Assembly: GCA_001939145.1 (NCBI GenBank)
Contig: LSRX01000501.1
Location: 319,932 to 383,931, forward strand
Direction of reading: 5' to 3'
DNA length: 64,000 bases
Origin: Symbiodinium microadriaticum
Lineage: Eukaryota > Sar > Dinophyceae > Suessiales > Symbiodiniaceae
This document shows positions 22,020 through 31,658 of the stretch, piece by piece. Numbering within the stretch: the first letter of the stretch is position 1; every line of letters begins with the position of its first letter. The notes beneath the pieces were generated by a model that saw only the letters and a list, made by a program, of their open reading frames with translations, was not told the DNA's origin and did no database searches. The position numbers and the translations under genes are program-made.

Positions 22020-24157
22020 TAGGGCCTCCTCGTGCCGGAGGGGTTCCGCAGACGCGTCTGTGCACACCTGCTCGACATCGTGGCTGCGCACACCGGATGG
22101 AAACTGGTCGAGAAGAATTTCCTGTCTCTCATGTCCAGAAGCGACACCTCCGTTTTCGAGCTTCCAGATGGCATGGGATCTGCAGGCTCCTCGTCCTTCA
22201 TCACGCCTTACATACTGGGCACGGCCGGCATCCCAGAACAACTCTGACAGAGAGGTGTACACATGCAGCAAAGCTGCCAGCTCTGCCCAAAGGCCCATAC
22301 CGCCAGTCTTCATCATCCTCCTAGTGGTCACGCCCACTCGCAACATCTCGCAACAGCCAAGGTCCGGACAGCTCGAGCGAAGGCAAGCCAAAGCTGAAGG
22401 ACACCTCTACCCCGCAACTCCTCCTCATCGTCGAAGCTGGCACTTGCAGAAACCTCCGTGACAAGCCAAAACTACGGAACTTTTCTGTGCACAACTCCAG
22501 ATAGAGCAAACTCGAAAATGTGCAACTTGAGGTTCTTGGCACCTCTGCCGCAGGTTCGACCGGCGTCTGGGAACCGGCCCGTCCAAGAGGCCCGTAGCCT
22601 TTCCGAAGTCATGGAGACTGAGGAACCGAGAAAAGCCTTTAACGAGAACGTTCGATAACCAGCAGTTACCGAGCAATACTTACGCCGGAGCTCAACATGT
22701 GGAAGCTGTAACGCAAAGTCACCAGGTCCCAGACGTGGCTCACAAGCTTCCTCACACTGAATCCCCTATGCCTATACCCGACAAAATCACTCGGTTCACG
22801 CCCTCTACGTGCTTCATTTCCCTGCTTCGCTAGCTCGAAGCTTTGTCCCTGAGTTCAAGATCGCCGGTGCAGCACAGGGTGTAGCTATGCCGCCGGTCTG
22901 GTTTCGTGCACGGCATTGGCCCATCTCATTCGCAATCTGCTGCTGAAGTACACATCAACCACTAGTGCTGGCCAAGCAGCGCCAGTCTTCATCCCCCTCC
23001 ACTTCAATGCCAGAATCGTCCATGGCTCTGCAACTTTGCCATTCAAACTAGCAAGTACAATCCGTTTCCTGTGGGAATGCCTTCGCACAGGAGGCCCACA
23101 TCAGTTCGACTAGGTGCCAACGCGGCCTCTAGAGCCGAGAGAAGCTAGCATTCACCGTAATGCGATCGAAATCTATGACGCGGAAAGCAAGCGGACAGAC
23201 TGGAACCCAGACAGAAGCAAGTTACCAATATTGAACATACGATTGGATTTCTGACTCAAAGGGAACCCAATCAAAGAGCCAAAGGCATGTTGGAGATTCC
23301 TAGTCAATCGTGGCGCAGAAAACCTAGCTAGATTTCTCATGCTCCGCGTGCTACTGCTCTCTGGCCTCTGCTAAATATTCAGGATTGGCCAATCCTGCCC
23401 CAACGACGAACTCATGCAAGAAGGGATGTCTGCATCAGCTCCGTTCAGCAGCGAAGCTGAGCCACTGATCTCTAGCGAATCTACCATCCTCTACCATCTA
23501 ACCAACCAGTCAAAGTCATTGACTTTACAGCCGGCAGTCCCGCCACCGGCTGCCCTCAAAGAAGACAGCACGGTTGCTCAGAATCCTCCCCCAGAAAGGG
23601 CCTCAGGCCAAGGTGCAAACATCCAGAGTGTTGAGAAGGTGCATCATTCCAAGAGCACCCCGAGAGCGCTAACCACTCTAAAGACGCAAGATGACCCTGG
23701 CAAACACTCAAAATGCGCGCTTTTTGCGCTACCACCAGATGCAAATCCCCTGAAAACGGATGCACCAAAATAATCCATCCGAAAGCAAGGGGCCTAGGAG
23801 GCGGGATGAGGATTTGCAGGACCAAGGCAAGCGCGCGATTTGGCCGCGAGGCCAGAAGTGTACTAATTATTTGTGATGTTTGCGAATGTTTGCGACACCT
23901 CTCAACTCTCAACGTTTGCGGGCCCTTAAACACTGTGCCTAGGCGAGAGCGTCACAGCACCAGGAAACATCGATAGGGTCAACGTCGGCAAAAAATATGC
24001 ACATGACACCTAGGCGAAAACGTTCATTCTCACAGCTCACAGCAATCATTGAGAGGGCCATCGATTTTGAGACTCTGTTAGTGGGCGGGCACGCTGCATA
24101 AGAAATCCCAACAAGACGTGGCAACTTCGTTGATCATCGGTTGCAGTACTCCCACCA
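22020..24157. other. Stretch without a recognised gene
   Basis: Frames on both strands overlap heavily. A minus piece at about 22.2-22.0 kb and a plus piece at 22.92-23.11 kb (GSATLPFKLASTIRFLWECL) have plausible composition but no motif. No repeat structure was noticed. Confidence 0.3.
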
Positions 24158-26418
24158 TCATTTTGAAGTGAAGGTGAAGATATTCACATCCCACCCAGTC
24201 AAGCCGGAAAGATTCCGCAAGCGCCAGAAGCGACCGTCCCTGTTGACCCAAACAAGCTGGCTTCGCCCTGTCAGCTGCGCTCCGACGTCAACCCACTGAC
24301 CATCTGCATTCTTCACTTGCAGTTGCGTTCTGGTCAATATGGGATCTGCGGGGACCGTCACATCATCTACATGGACGGCGACAGGAAACTTGAAGTACAC
24401 AAACTTGTACGTGCCATCGGATCCTTTGCACCTCGCCTTCTCCGTATGCTCAAACTCACTGCAAGGTCGCGCAGGCTCTTTACGGAATTTGAGGACCGCA
24501 GTAGCAACCTCCTCCCCGTGTAAACGCCACGTCGTAGCCCGTCTGAATACAGGTATTTGCTCGACCCGGCCTGTGGCTGTTGCAAGTCGCTCCCAAACAC
24601 CATCAGCATTCTTCACATGAAGCCTGGCGTTCTTTAAGTATTCACTACCCCAACCGTCAAGGGGAGCAACCGTCACGAAGTCCACATGGACGGGATGCTT
24701 GAACTTGGCGACGATGCTACCACGGCGCCTTAGACTCTCACAAGGAGTTAGGCAGGCCCAGGTGCCTATCACCTAAGACGACCTACTGCGCAGCTGAACG
24801 CACTGCAGGGAAGACGTCAAACGTTGCCGAGACACGCGCACGCCGACCCACGATCGCTCCACTCCTGCAACAAGTGCCCATTCCCTCGAAGGTTGAATAC
24901 GTTGTCGACACCCTCAGGGGCTGGATGCACGACTTCCAGCTCCCAGTTGTCGTGATGCACTTGTCTTCCAGAACCGAGTGTGCAGCTCAACCTCAGCATC
25001 TCGCGAAGCAGCTCAGTCTCCATGCGCTGCGTCCACCAAGCGTCCACTGTCTGTACAGGACAATCGCCCCAGCACCTGAACAACTCCTGGTCTCGTGAGA
25101 GCTCCTCACAACAGCTCAGCACTGCCATTAATGCCTCCTTCTGGATGGTTCGATTGCGCTGAGCTGTTGCCCTTCGAAGAACCATCCACATGTTGTCCTG
25201 TCGAAGATTCGCCTTGATCTGCTCTGTCAGCTGATCCCGGAGTAGATCGCACACTTGCTCGGAAAGCTGCAAATAGTTCTGCCCTCCAGGGCCGTCGACG
25301 ATTGAAAGCATGTCGAGCAGGTCAGTTTGCATCAGGTCATGGCCTTCTGTGCCTTCGATCATCTCCAATCTCCCTGTGTAAAGGTATTTAAGCAAAGTCC
25401 GCACACTGCTGACACTGGGCGAAGGTATCACTCCAAGTGAGATGTCCCCAGTTTGAGCTTCTCTCATAGGTGAGCTCAGTGCGCAAGCGTAAAACCTCGA
25501 TCGCGCTGCCAAAAGGAAACGGTGCGCAAGCACATGGCAGGGTGACGAATCCTTCCCTGGGCCCAAATTCAGCTTGCAGTCAGGCCTTGCTACAGGCTCG
25601 CGCACGTCTTCTCCCGCTTGGTCCTGTGCTAAAGTTTGTCGCCAGAGCGACTGCAGATGAAGGAGAATGCACGGAGCCGGAACGGCCGGAGCTTCGGCCC
25701 AAGAGAGACCAGAAGCCGGCCTGTTGCCCGCAGTCGCCGAGATTGCCTTCGCAAGCACTTCTGGGTGGTCTTTGCCCAGAGTGTTGATGAGGCTCCTGCT
25801 GAAATCTACATCCTTCGTGTGAGCTGGCAGTTTTTCTGCCAAGAAGTCGTACACGCAGTGCTCCAGCAACGCAGCACCCAGCTTCACTGAGCACGAGAGA
25901 ATCTCTATCACAGTCGATGCGCTCAGCAACTCACGTATACGGTGCTCGCACAGGCTACACAAGCGTCTCATAGCACACGTTCTGGTGTCTATGCGTCTCC
26001 TCTTGCAGCCTGACGAAGCTGAGGAGTCACTCTTTTCCGGCAAATACAGGTCGCGGGCCACCCTCAGCAATGCAAACATTTGGCCAACATTGTCGCGGGC
26101 TTGTGGCGCGATGCGATCGGTGTACAGAAAGAAGACTGCATTCTGGAGAGCTTCCAACGGGGTCTCAGGCATTTGGATAAGGAATCTGCAGGTCGGCTCA
26201 CTCGGCTGAGAGATGGCTTTCTCCGCTAGCCCCGGACAGCGGACTGCAAGCAAGGCCATGTGAGCATCCACCTGACCATCGTAGCCACGTAGCAACGTGT
26301 CACTGAATGAGCCACCTGAGCACGAGCCTTCCAACGGAGCCTCCACCAGGGCTTGCAGGTCTGCACGAAGAAGCTCGTCAATATCTGCTGAATCCGCCTC
26401 CACCTCCGCCTCCTCCAT
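24158..26418 (-). CDS. Double BTB protein with C-terminal discoidin-like repeats
   Basis: The first exon starts at ATG 26418 and gives about 523 residues. They hold a BTB/POZ fold (about residues 35-130), a basic stretch (CKRRR) near 140, a second BTB fold (about 280-395; SVRTLLKYLYTGRLEM is typical of the BTB core) and a helical BACK-like tail. A 131-nt GT-AG intron (24847-24717) removes the apparent stop. The join (EWSDRG then IVAKFKHPVHVDFVTV) continues into two beta-rich repeats, each carrying LHVKNADG or LQVKNADG, which resemble F5/8 type C (discoidin) galactose-binding folds. The stop is at 24158. Total about 708 residues. BTB proteins commonly act as substrate adaptors for cullin-3 ubiquitin ligases; whether this one does is inference. 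The two BTB folds are interrupted by no intron. Confidence 0.8.
24717..24847 (-). other. Predicted 131-nt GT-AG intron in the BTB gene
   Basis: The donor follows GATCGTGG (GTCGGCG) and the acceptor is TGGTAG before CATCGTCGCC. Removal joins two otherwise out-of-frame open frames into a continuous discoidin-like strand. Without it the BTB frame ends 11 codons later at 24817. Confidence 0.7.
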
Positions 26419-26429
26419 CCAGCAAAATA

Positions 26430-27555
26430 CGACTCAGCCTCCTACACCATGAACTTTCGTGGACCTCTGAGGCCCCTGATGGCGCCTGCGCTTGAGTATT
26501 GAGGCTGTCTACCAAAGTCCAACATAAATGCAATCACCCCCCTTTGACCACATGCATCACATTGCTTCACGACAAGAATGCACAATTCATCTTTCAGCCA
26601 AACGACAAGCTGGAGGCAGTCTAAGACTCTAAGAGCGCAGCGGAGGCTGCACATCTGATGCTGCCGTCGAGGGCACCTGCGCTTAACAATGTAACTCAAC
26701 AATCTTGGCCGGTTCTTGGGACTGCTTTCCCCGAGCCCTGAAGTAATTCTGCCAGCGTAGATATCGTAGATCAACAAACAGTGAAACAACAGCACAATGA
26801 CGACCACGAGCACTAGTTGCCAGGACCACCACGGCAAGCAGAAAACCAGCAAGAAACATCAGGCGGCCTCAGAAAACCACCAAAACGCGGACAACATGCT
26901 TTCATGTGCTTTCTAACAAACGCTGTTGGAATTCACGAGCGCGGCCAGAAGCCTTCCCCAAATACTGGCGGTATTCAGGACCATGCCGCGATATGGGGAC
27001 CAGGGCCAAGAGTCCTTCCAAGTACTGTTGTCCCCATTCAAGGATGCCGGAGCAAGGCCAAAATGCTTTCCCTCAACTAATTGCGGGAGCGATGCAGGGC
27101 AACGGGCAAAATGCTTTCCTCAAGGCAATGGCGCAACTCAAGGTTTTCGAGGCAAAAAGGTGTCCTGGGATTTGGAATTTCTCTACGTCTGGCCTCCCGG
27201 AGGCTCGTGTCCATCACGATCCGGTCTAAAGAATAGGACGAGAGCGCAAAATTTGCACCGCCATAGCCAAACCGCGTCCCGGACAACACTTTCCGCACGT
27301 GTCGCGAAGCGGAACCAAACATTCCTGCTCACTCCTACTGTTAACGTCGGAACCCCATAATGTATACCACACTGTCTGGGGAATAGCGGCCCCACGGGCA
27401 AACAGATCTGTGCACAGAAACCAGGCACAATACAGCATCATCATTAGCAAATGCGCACTGTTTTGTGCGCGATCAAGGGGAACGTCGAAGCAGAACTTCC
27501 AGCATACATCAAAAAGGCTACTTGTTGCAACAGCACAGCCGATGGCTCTGGGCAT
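26430..27555. other. Stretch without a recognised gene
   Basis: Upstream of the BTB gene and downstream of the tandem array. It has short frames only, including a hydrophobic minus frame (26.85-26.75 kb). It presumably holds the 5' region of the BTB transcript; no acceptor can be singled out. Confidence 0.35.
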
Positions 27556-27562
27556 TAATGCT

Positions 27563-28012
27563 TCACTCGAAGAACCAGGCATAGGGGCCCACGCCGCGGG
27601 TGCCATCGATGCGTGCGGCCATCCACGGGTAGTGGTCGTGGACCATGCGGTACTTCTTTCCCCACCAGTTGAGGGGTGCCACGAAGAACACGAGGCCAAA
27701 CATCCACCACACGACTGTGACCTCCATTCGATAGAACTCCTGCAGATCTGCCGTGGTGACGCCCTGTCGCTGAGGGCGCTTCTGCTTGAGCCGGTTCCAC
27801 AGCACCAACTTCATGACCTCACCGTTTTCCGGTCCATGGATTCCACTTCCTCTGAGGACCCAGTCCTTGGGCACTGGAGTGCGGTTGGCGTAGGACACGG
27901 GGCCCAGAGCATTGCCGTAGCGACGGGGAACGGACTCCCAGCAGCCCACGTACTGCTTGTCGCCGGCGGCCCAAAGATGCTTAAAGCGGGCTGCTGAGCG
28001 GAGCATGGCCAT
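27563..28012 (-). CDS. Tandem gene copy 1, probable mitochondrial membrane protein
   Basis: An intronless frame of 149 residues from ATG 28012. The N-terminus (MAMLRSAARFKHLW) is basic and amphipathic like a mitochondrial presequence. One hydrophobic segment lies at about residues 97-116 (TVVWWMFGLVFFVAPLNWWG), and a conserved aromatic tail ends in GPYAWFFE. Such size and layout suit an accessory subunit of a respiratory or ATP synthase complex, but I do not recognise the family and this role is inference. An AG (CTCTGCCAG) lies one base before the ATG after a pyrimidine-rich stretch, a good trans-splice acceptor. This copy differs from the other two only by silent changes, and its 3' flank is unique sequence, without the hairpin that follows the other copies. 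Confidence 0.85.
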   Translation of the reverse strand: MAMLRSAARFKHLWAAGDKQYVGCWESVPRRYGNALGPVSYANRTPVPKDWVLRGSGIHGPENGEVMKLVLWNRLKQKRPQRQGVTTADLQEFYRMEVTVVWWMFGLVFFVAPLNWWGKKYRMVHDHYPWMAARIDGTRGVGPYAWFFE

Positions 28013-28488
28013 GCTGGCAGAGGTTGCAAGACAAACTCAGCTGCTCGGCCTACCGCTTGAGCAGCAGCCGGGCAAAGTTCACTTGCAGCTGCGAAGCCTT
28101 CCAACACATGTCATCCGTCCCGTCATTCACAAGTAAGACTGCGCCTGCCGTTTATCTGTGTGGCATGTCATGCGCTGCTAGTCTGACTGCCACAGTCTGA
28201 CCTGTTATTGTTACCAGTCCCCTCTTCCGCTTACGAGAGCATACCCAAAGGAGAGCTGCGATCACAAGACATGACAAGTAAGCACCCACAACACTGCTGC
28301 ATGCAGCTGTATCGCCGCTGTCTCTCTGCTCGGTTTTTTCTGCGCTGCAACACACACTCCCTGCCTATATCAGACATCCTGCTGCACAAATAGGAAGACC
28401 ACTTCTTCGACGGTCACCACATCAATCAAGCTCTTACACAAAGGTTTGCACACGTACGAAAACGCATCTGCAAAGGGAAGCATGTCGT

Positions 28489-28509
28489 GTTGAACTCCAG
28501 AAGTTCAAC
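28489..28509 (-). promoter_or_regulatory. Hairpin directly after stop codon of tandem copy 2
   Basis: GTTGAACT and AGTTCAAC form perfect 8-bp arms around a 5-nt loop. The arm begins at the base next to the stop codon. It could mark the RNA 3' end or guide processing of a polycistronic precursor; that function is inference. Confidence 0.5.
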
Positions 28510-28959
28510 TCACTCGAAGAACCAGGCGTAGGGGCCCACGCCGCGGGTGCCATCGATGCGCGCGGCCATCCACGGGTAGTGGTCGTGGACCATGCGGTAC
28601 TTCTTTCCCCACCAGTTGAGGGGTGCCACGAAGAACACGAGGCCAAACATCCACCACACGACTGTGACCTCCATTCGATAGAACTCCTGCAGATCTGCCG
28701 TGGTGACGCCCTGTCGCTGAGGGCGCTTCTGCTTGAGCCGGTTCCACAGCACCAACTTCATGACCTCACCGTTTTCCGGTCCATGGATTCCACTTCCTCT
28801 GAGGACCCAGTCCTTGGGCACTGGAGTGCGGTTGGCGTAGGACACGGGGCCCAGAGCATTGCCGTAGCGACGGGGAACGGACTCCCAGCAGCCCACGTAC
28901 TGCTTGTCGCCGGCGGCCCAAAGATGCTTAAAGCGGGCTGCTGAGCGGAGCATGGCCAT
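28510..28959 (-). CDS. Tandem gene copy 2, probable mitochondrial membrane protein
   Basis: Same 149-residue protein as copies one and three, start ATG 28959. The same acceptor-like CTCTGCCAG precedes the start. The stop codon TGA at 28512-28510 directly abuts a 21-nt inverted repeat. Maintenance of an identical protein with silent differences from copy one argues that the copies are functional, or that they are very young. Confidence 0.85.
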   Translation of the reverse strand: MAMLRSAARFKHLWAAGDKQYVGCWESVPRRYGNALGPVSYANRTPVPKDWVLRGSGIHGPENGEVMKLVLWNRLKQKRPQRQGVTTADLQEFYRMEVTVVWWMFGLVFFVAPLNWWGKKYRMVHDHYPWMAARIDGTRGVGPYAWFFE

Positions 28960-29435
28960 GCTGGCAGAGGTTGCAAGACAAACTCAGCTGCTCGGCCTAC
29001 CGCTTGAGCAGCAGCCGGGCAAAGTCTACTTGCAGCTGCGAAGCCTTCCAACACATGTCATCCGTCCCGTCATTCACAAGTAAGACTGCGCCTGCCGTTT
29101 ATCTGTGTGGCATGTCATGCGCTGCTAGTCTGACTGCCACAGTCTGACCTGTTATTGTTACCAGTCCCCTCTTCCGCTTACGAGAGCATACCCAAAGGAG
29201 AGCTGCGATCACAAGACATGACAAGTAAGCACCCACAACACTGCTGCATGCAGCTGTATCGCCGCTGTCTCTCTGCTCGGTTTTTTCTGCGCTGCAACAC
29301 ACACTCCCTGCCTATATCAGACATCCTGCTGCACAAATAGGAAGACCACTTCTTCGACGGTCACCACATCAATCAAGCTCTTACACAAAGGTTTGCACAC
29401 GTACGAAAACGCATCTGCAAAGGGAAGCATGTCGT

Positions 29436-29456
29436 GTTGAACTCCAGAAGTTCAAC
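29436..29456 (-). promoter_or_regulatory. Hairpin directly after stop codon of tandem copy 3
   Basis: Identical to the hairpin after copy two (8-bp arms, 5-nt loop), again touching the stop codon. It is absent after copy one, where unique sequence begins. Confidence 0.5.
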
Positions 29457-29906
29457 TCACTCGAAGAACCAGGCGTAGGGGCCCACGCCGCGGGTGCCAT
29501 CGATGCGCGCGGCCATCCACGGGTAGTGGTCGTGGACCATGCGGTACTTCTTTCCCCACCAGTTGAGGGGTGCCACGAAGAACACGAGGCCAAACATCCA
29601 CCACACGACTGTGACCTCCATTCGATAGAACTCCTGCAGATCTGCCGTGGTGACGCCCTGTCGCTGAGGGCGCTTCTGCTTGAGCCGGTTCCACAGCACC
29701 AACTTCATGACCTCACCGTTTTCCGGTCCATGGATTCCACTTCCTCTGAGGACCCAGTCCTTGGGCACTGGAGTGCGGTTGGCGTAGGACACGGGGCCCA
29801 GAGCATTGCCGTAGCGACGGGGAACGGACTCCCAGCAGCCCACGTACTGCTTGTCGCCGGCGGCCCAAAGATGCTTAAAGCGGGCTGCTGAGCGGAGCAT
29901 GGCCAT
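29457..29906 (-). CDS. Tandem gene copy 3, probable mitochondrial membrane protein
   Basis: The most upstream copy in the direction of transcription, start ATG 29906, protein identical to copies one and two. Its 5' flank keeps the array sequence only to about 29965 (some 60 bp before the ATG) and then changes to unique sequence. Its leader therefore includes the shared trans-splice acceptor but not the rest of the spacer. Confidence 0.85.
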   Translation of the reverse strand: MAMLRSAARFKHLWAAGDKQYVGCWESVPRRYGNALGPVSYANRTPVPKDWVLRGSGIHGPENGEVMKLVLWNRLKQKRPQRQGVTTADLQEFYRMEVTVVWWMFGLVFFVAPLNWWGKKYRMVHDHYPWMAARIDGTRGVGPYAWFFE

Positions 29907-31235
29907 GCTGGCAGAGGTTGCAAGACAAACTCAGCTGCTCGGCCTACCGCTTGAGCAGCAGCCGGGCACAGTCTGCATTTAGTGCACAGATCAGCGCGGT
30001 ATGGTCGACAACCTCCTGGACTGCACCAGCCTGCAGAAATTACTTTAGGATATGTATTTTGGTCATGCACGGCGATAAGAGTATGTTACAACAACGGCCT
30101 GCTTCGTCCGATGTCGCCGTGGCGAATTCCAACCTCGCAGTGACTGCCAAGTAACGACACTCAGGCTGTTCATTGAGCTACATATGCGATGATTCCAGTA
30201 GCACTTGTACGCTGTGGTATCATATACACGACGCAGGATGCTTGGAACTTTTGAACGCCTGGTGTAGGGTCCTGATCTAAACTCGGATGATGTTTGATCG
30301 TCCAATCAAAGAAGTAGAGCAGACGGCGCCCAGTGCACCCTCAACAAGCTCAATGATCTTGTAACTCCCTCATGTCAAATTCTCCGGCGGTTTGGGTGGG
30401 ATCTAGGAATGCAACGGGAAACACAACTCTGCAATAACTGTTGCAAGGGAGCAGTTGAGCCGTCTCGCAGGCCGAGACCCTGACTCCCAGCGTGGCCATT
30501 TTCAATCGCAATGCATGTCCAAAGAATTCCAAACCCAACATGCCGAGACGGTGGGCTGCATGTGTGCTTGCGCTTTGTGATGGCGCCTTGGATCTGAGTT
30601 GCGAGATTCAGGAAGGCATTTCAACCCCCAAGAGATTTCGGATGTCTCGAGCCGAATTCTGTGGTCAAGCGGCTTTTCATATGAAGTCTGAAAGTGGGCA
30701 TGGCGACAACACGGAAAGTACAGCCTGAAGAAGGTCACCTGCAGTGAATAGGTTGAACACCTGCCCCCCCTATCTGTTGCATCTTCTGTGACCCACAACT
30801 TGCAATGGCCCCCGGGCCTCATGCTCTGCTCTTTGGCGCAGTTCCTGCCGTGTGAACTCCTCCAGTGACCTGATGCCAATGTTGCTCGCAGCTATTGAAA
30901 TCTCTTCCAAAACGTGGCAATCAACGCAACACAACATGATGTCGAAACGCTTCATGGCCGAACCTCTACACCAACTCTTGCTCCGTGCCGTTTCTTGGCA
31001 CGAGACCCCACACATTATGCAATATGAGTTCTCGCTGCGACATGGCATGGTTAGCTGCATCGGCTTCACAATCGGGTCGCGGCATCGAAATGCTCTGGCC
31101 GATGGCCTTCTGAAAAGTCTACCAGCTGCGACGCCGCCGCGCTCCGATGCCCAAAAAACGCACGAACGACCGTTCCTATACGGTCCTGTCATGCTCTGTC
31201 ATGACAGTTAAATTGATGCCGGTTTTGGACGGGAC

Positions 31236-31658
31236 TCACGGGACTTCGAAACGACAGCTCGTTGCAGCGCAGGCGCTGCCGTTGGCTTCGATGCTCGTCC
31301 CGCTGTCGTTGGATCCGCGATTCAACTGCCTGCACGCAGCTTCGGGCCAAGCAGGGAATAGCATCACTGACATGCCCGGATCACAGCTCGGACGCTGCAG
31401 TGCGGGATTTGGCCTCGAGTTCCTCTTCGCCTTAGAAGTGACAATGAGCTCTGTCACTCCAAACTTGCCTTTGCCACGAAATCTGTCAACCTGGAACTCG
31501 TGTGCCAAGTTCGTGAACAGCGCCTCACTCATGACCGTAATGCCGTATATGTCACAAAAGCGCCGATGAAGAAACCGCCCAGCGTTGCTACAATGCACGG
31601 AAGAGCAGAGGGATCTGGGAATCCGGCGCTCGATCCGCCGCTCCTGGCGAAGCGCCAT
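31236..31658 (-). CDS. Exon-like frame, unknown protein
   Basis: The central part reads YGITVMSEALFTNLAHEFQV and then DRFRGKGKFGVTELIV, which has the composition of a folded alpha/beta domain. The flanks look non-coding (Arg/Ser-rich upstream, low-order sequence downstream), so this is probably one internal exon of about 110-150 nt. It vaguely recalls the end of class III nucleotidyl cyclase domains, but I see no catalytic motif and do not assign it. Confidence 0.35.
   Translation of the reverse strand: MALRQERRIERRIPRSLCSSVHCSNAGRFLHRRFCDIYGITVMSEALFTNLAHEFQVDRFRGKGKFGVTELIVTSKAKRNSRPNPALQRPSCDPGMSVMLFPAWPEAACRQLNRGSNDSGTSIEANGSACAATSCRFEVP

Larger units (their letters stand above)
27560..29965 (-). 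repeat. Tandem array, 947-bp unit, three gene copies
   Basis: Units begin near 27.56, 28.51 and 29.45 kb with an exact period of 947 bp. Copies two and three look identical over the full overlap. Copy one differs by a few silent changes in the gene and small changes in the spacer. The third unit loses similarity at about 29966, so two spacers of about 497 bp and three genes are present. The array runs head to tail on the minus strand. Near-identity of spacers as well as genes points to recent duplication or gene conversion. Confidence 0.95.

Noticed and set aside
28152..29340. Repeated open frames in the array spacers (67 and 61 codons) as extra genes
   Set aside because: They are identical in both spacers only because the whole unit is duplicated; composition and lack of silent-type changes give no sign of selection.
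27579..29891. Plus-strand 121-codon frames opposite the tandem genes
   Set aside because: Antisense shadows of the 149-residue gene; they keep open only because of its codon use.
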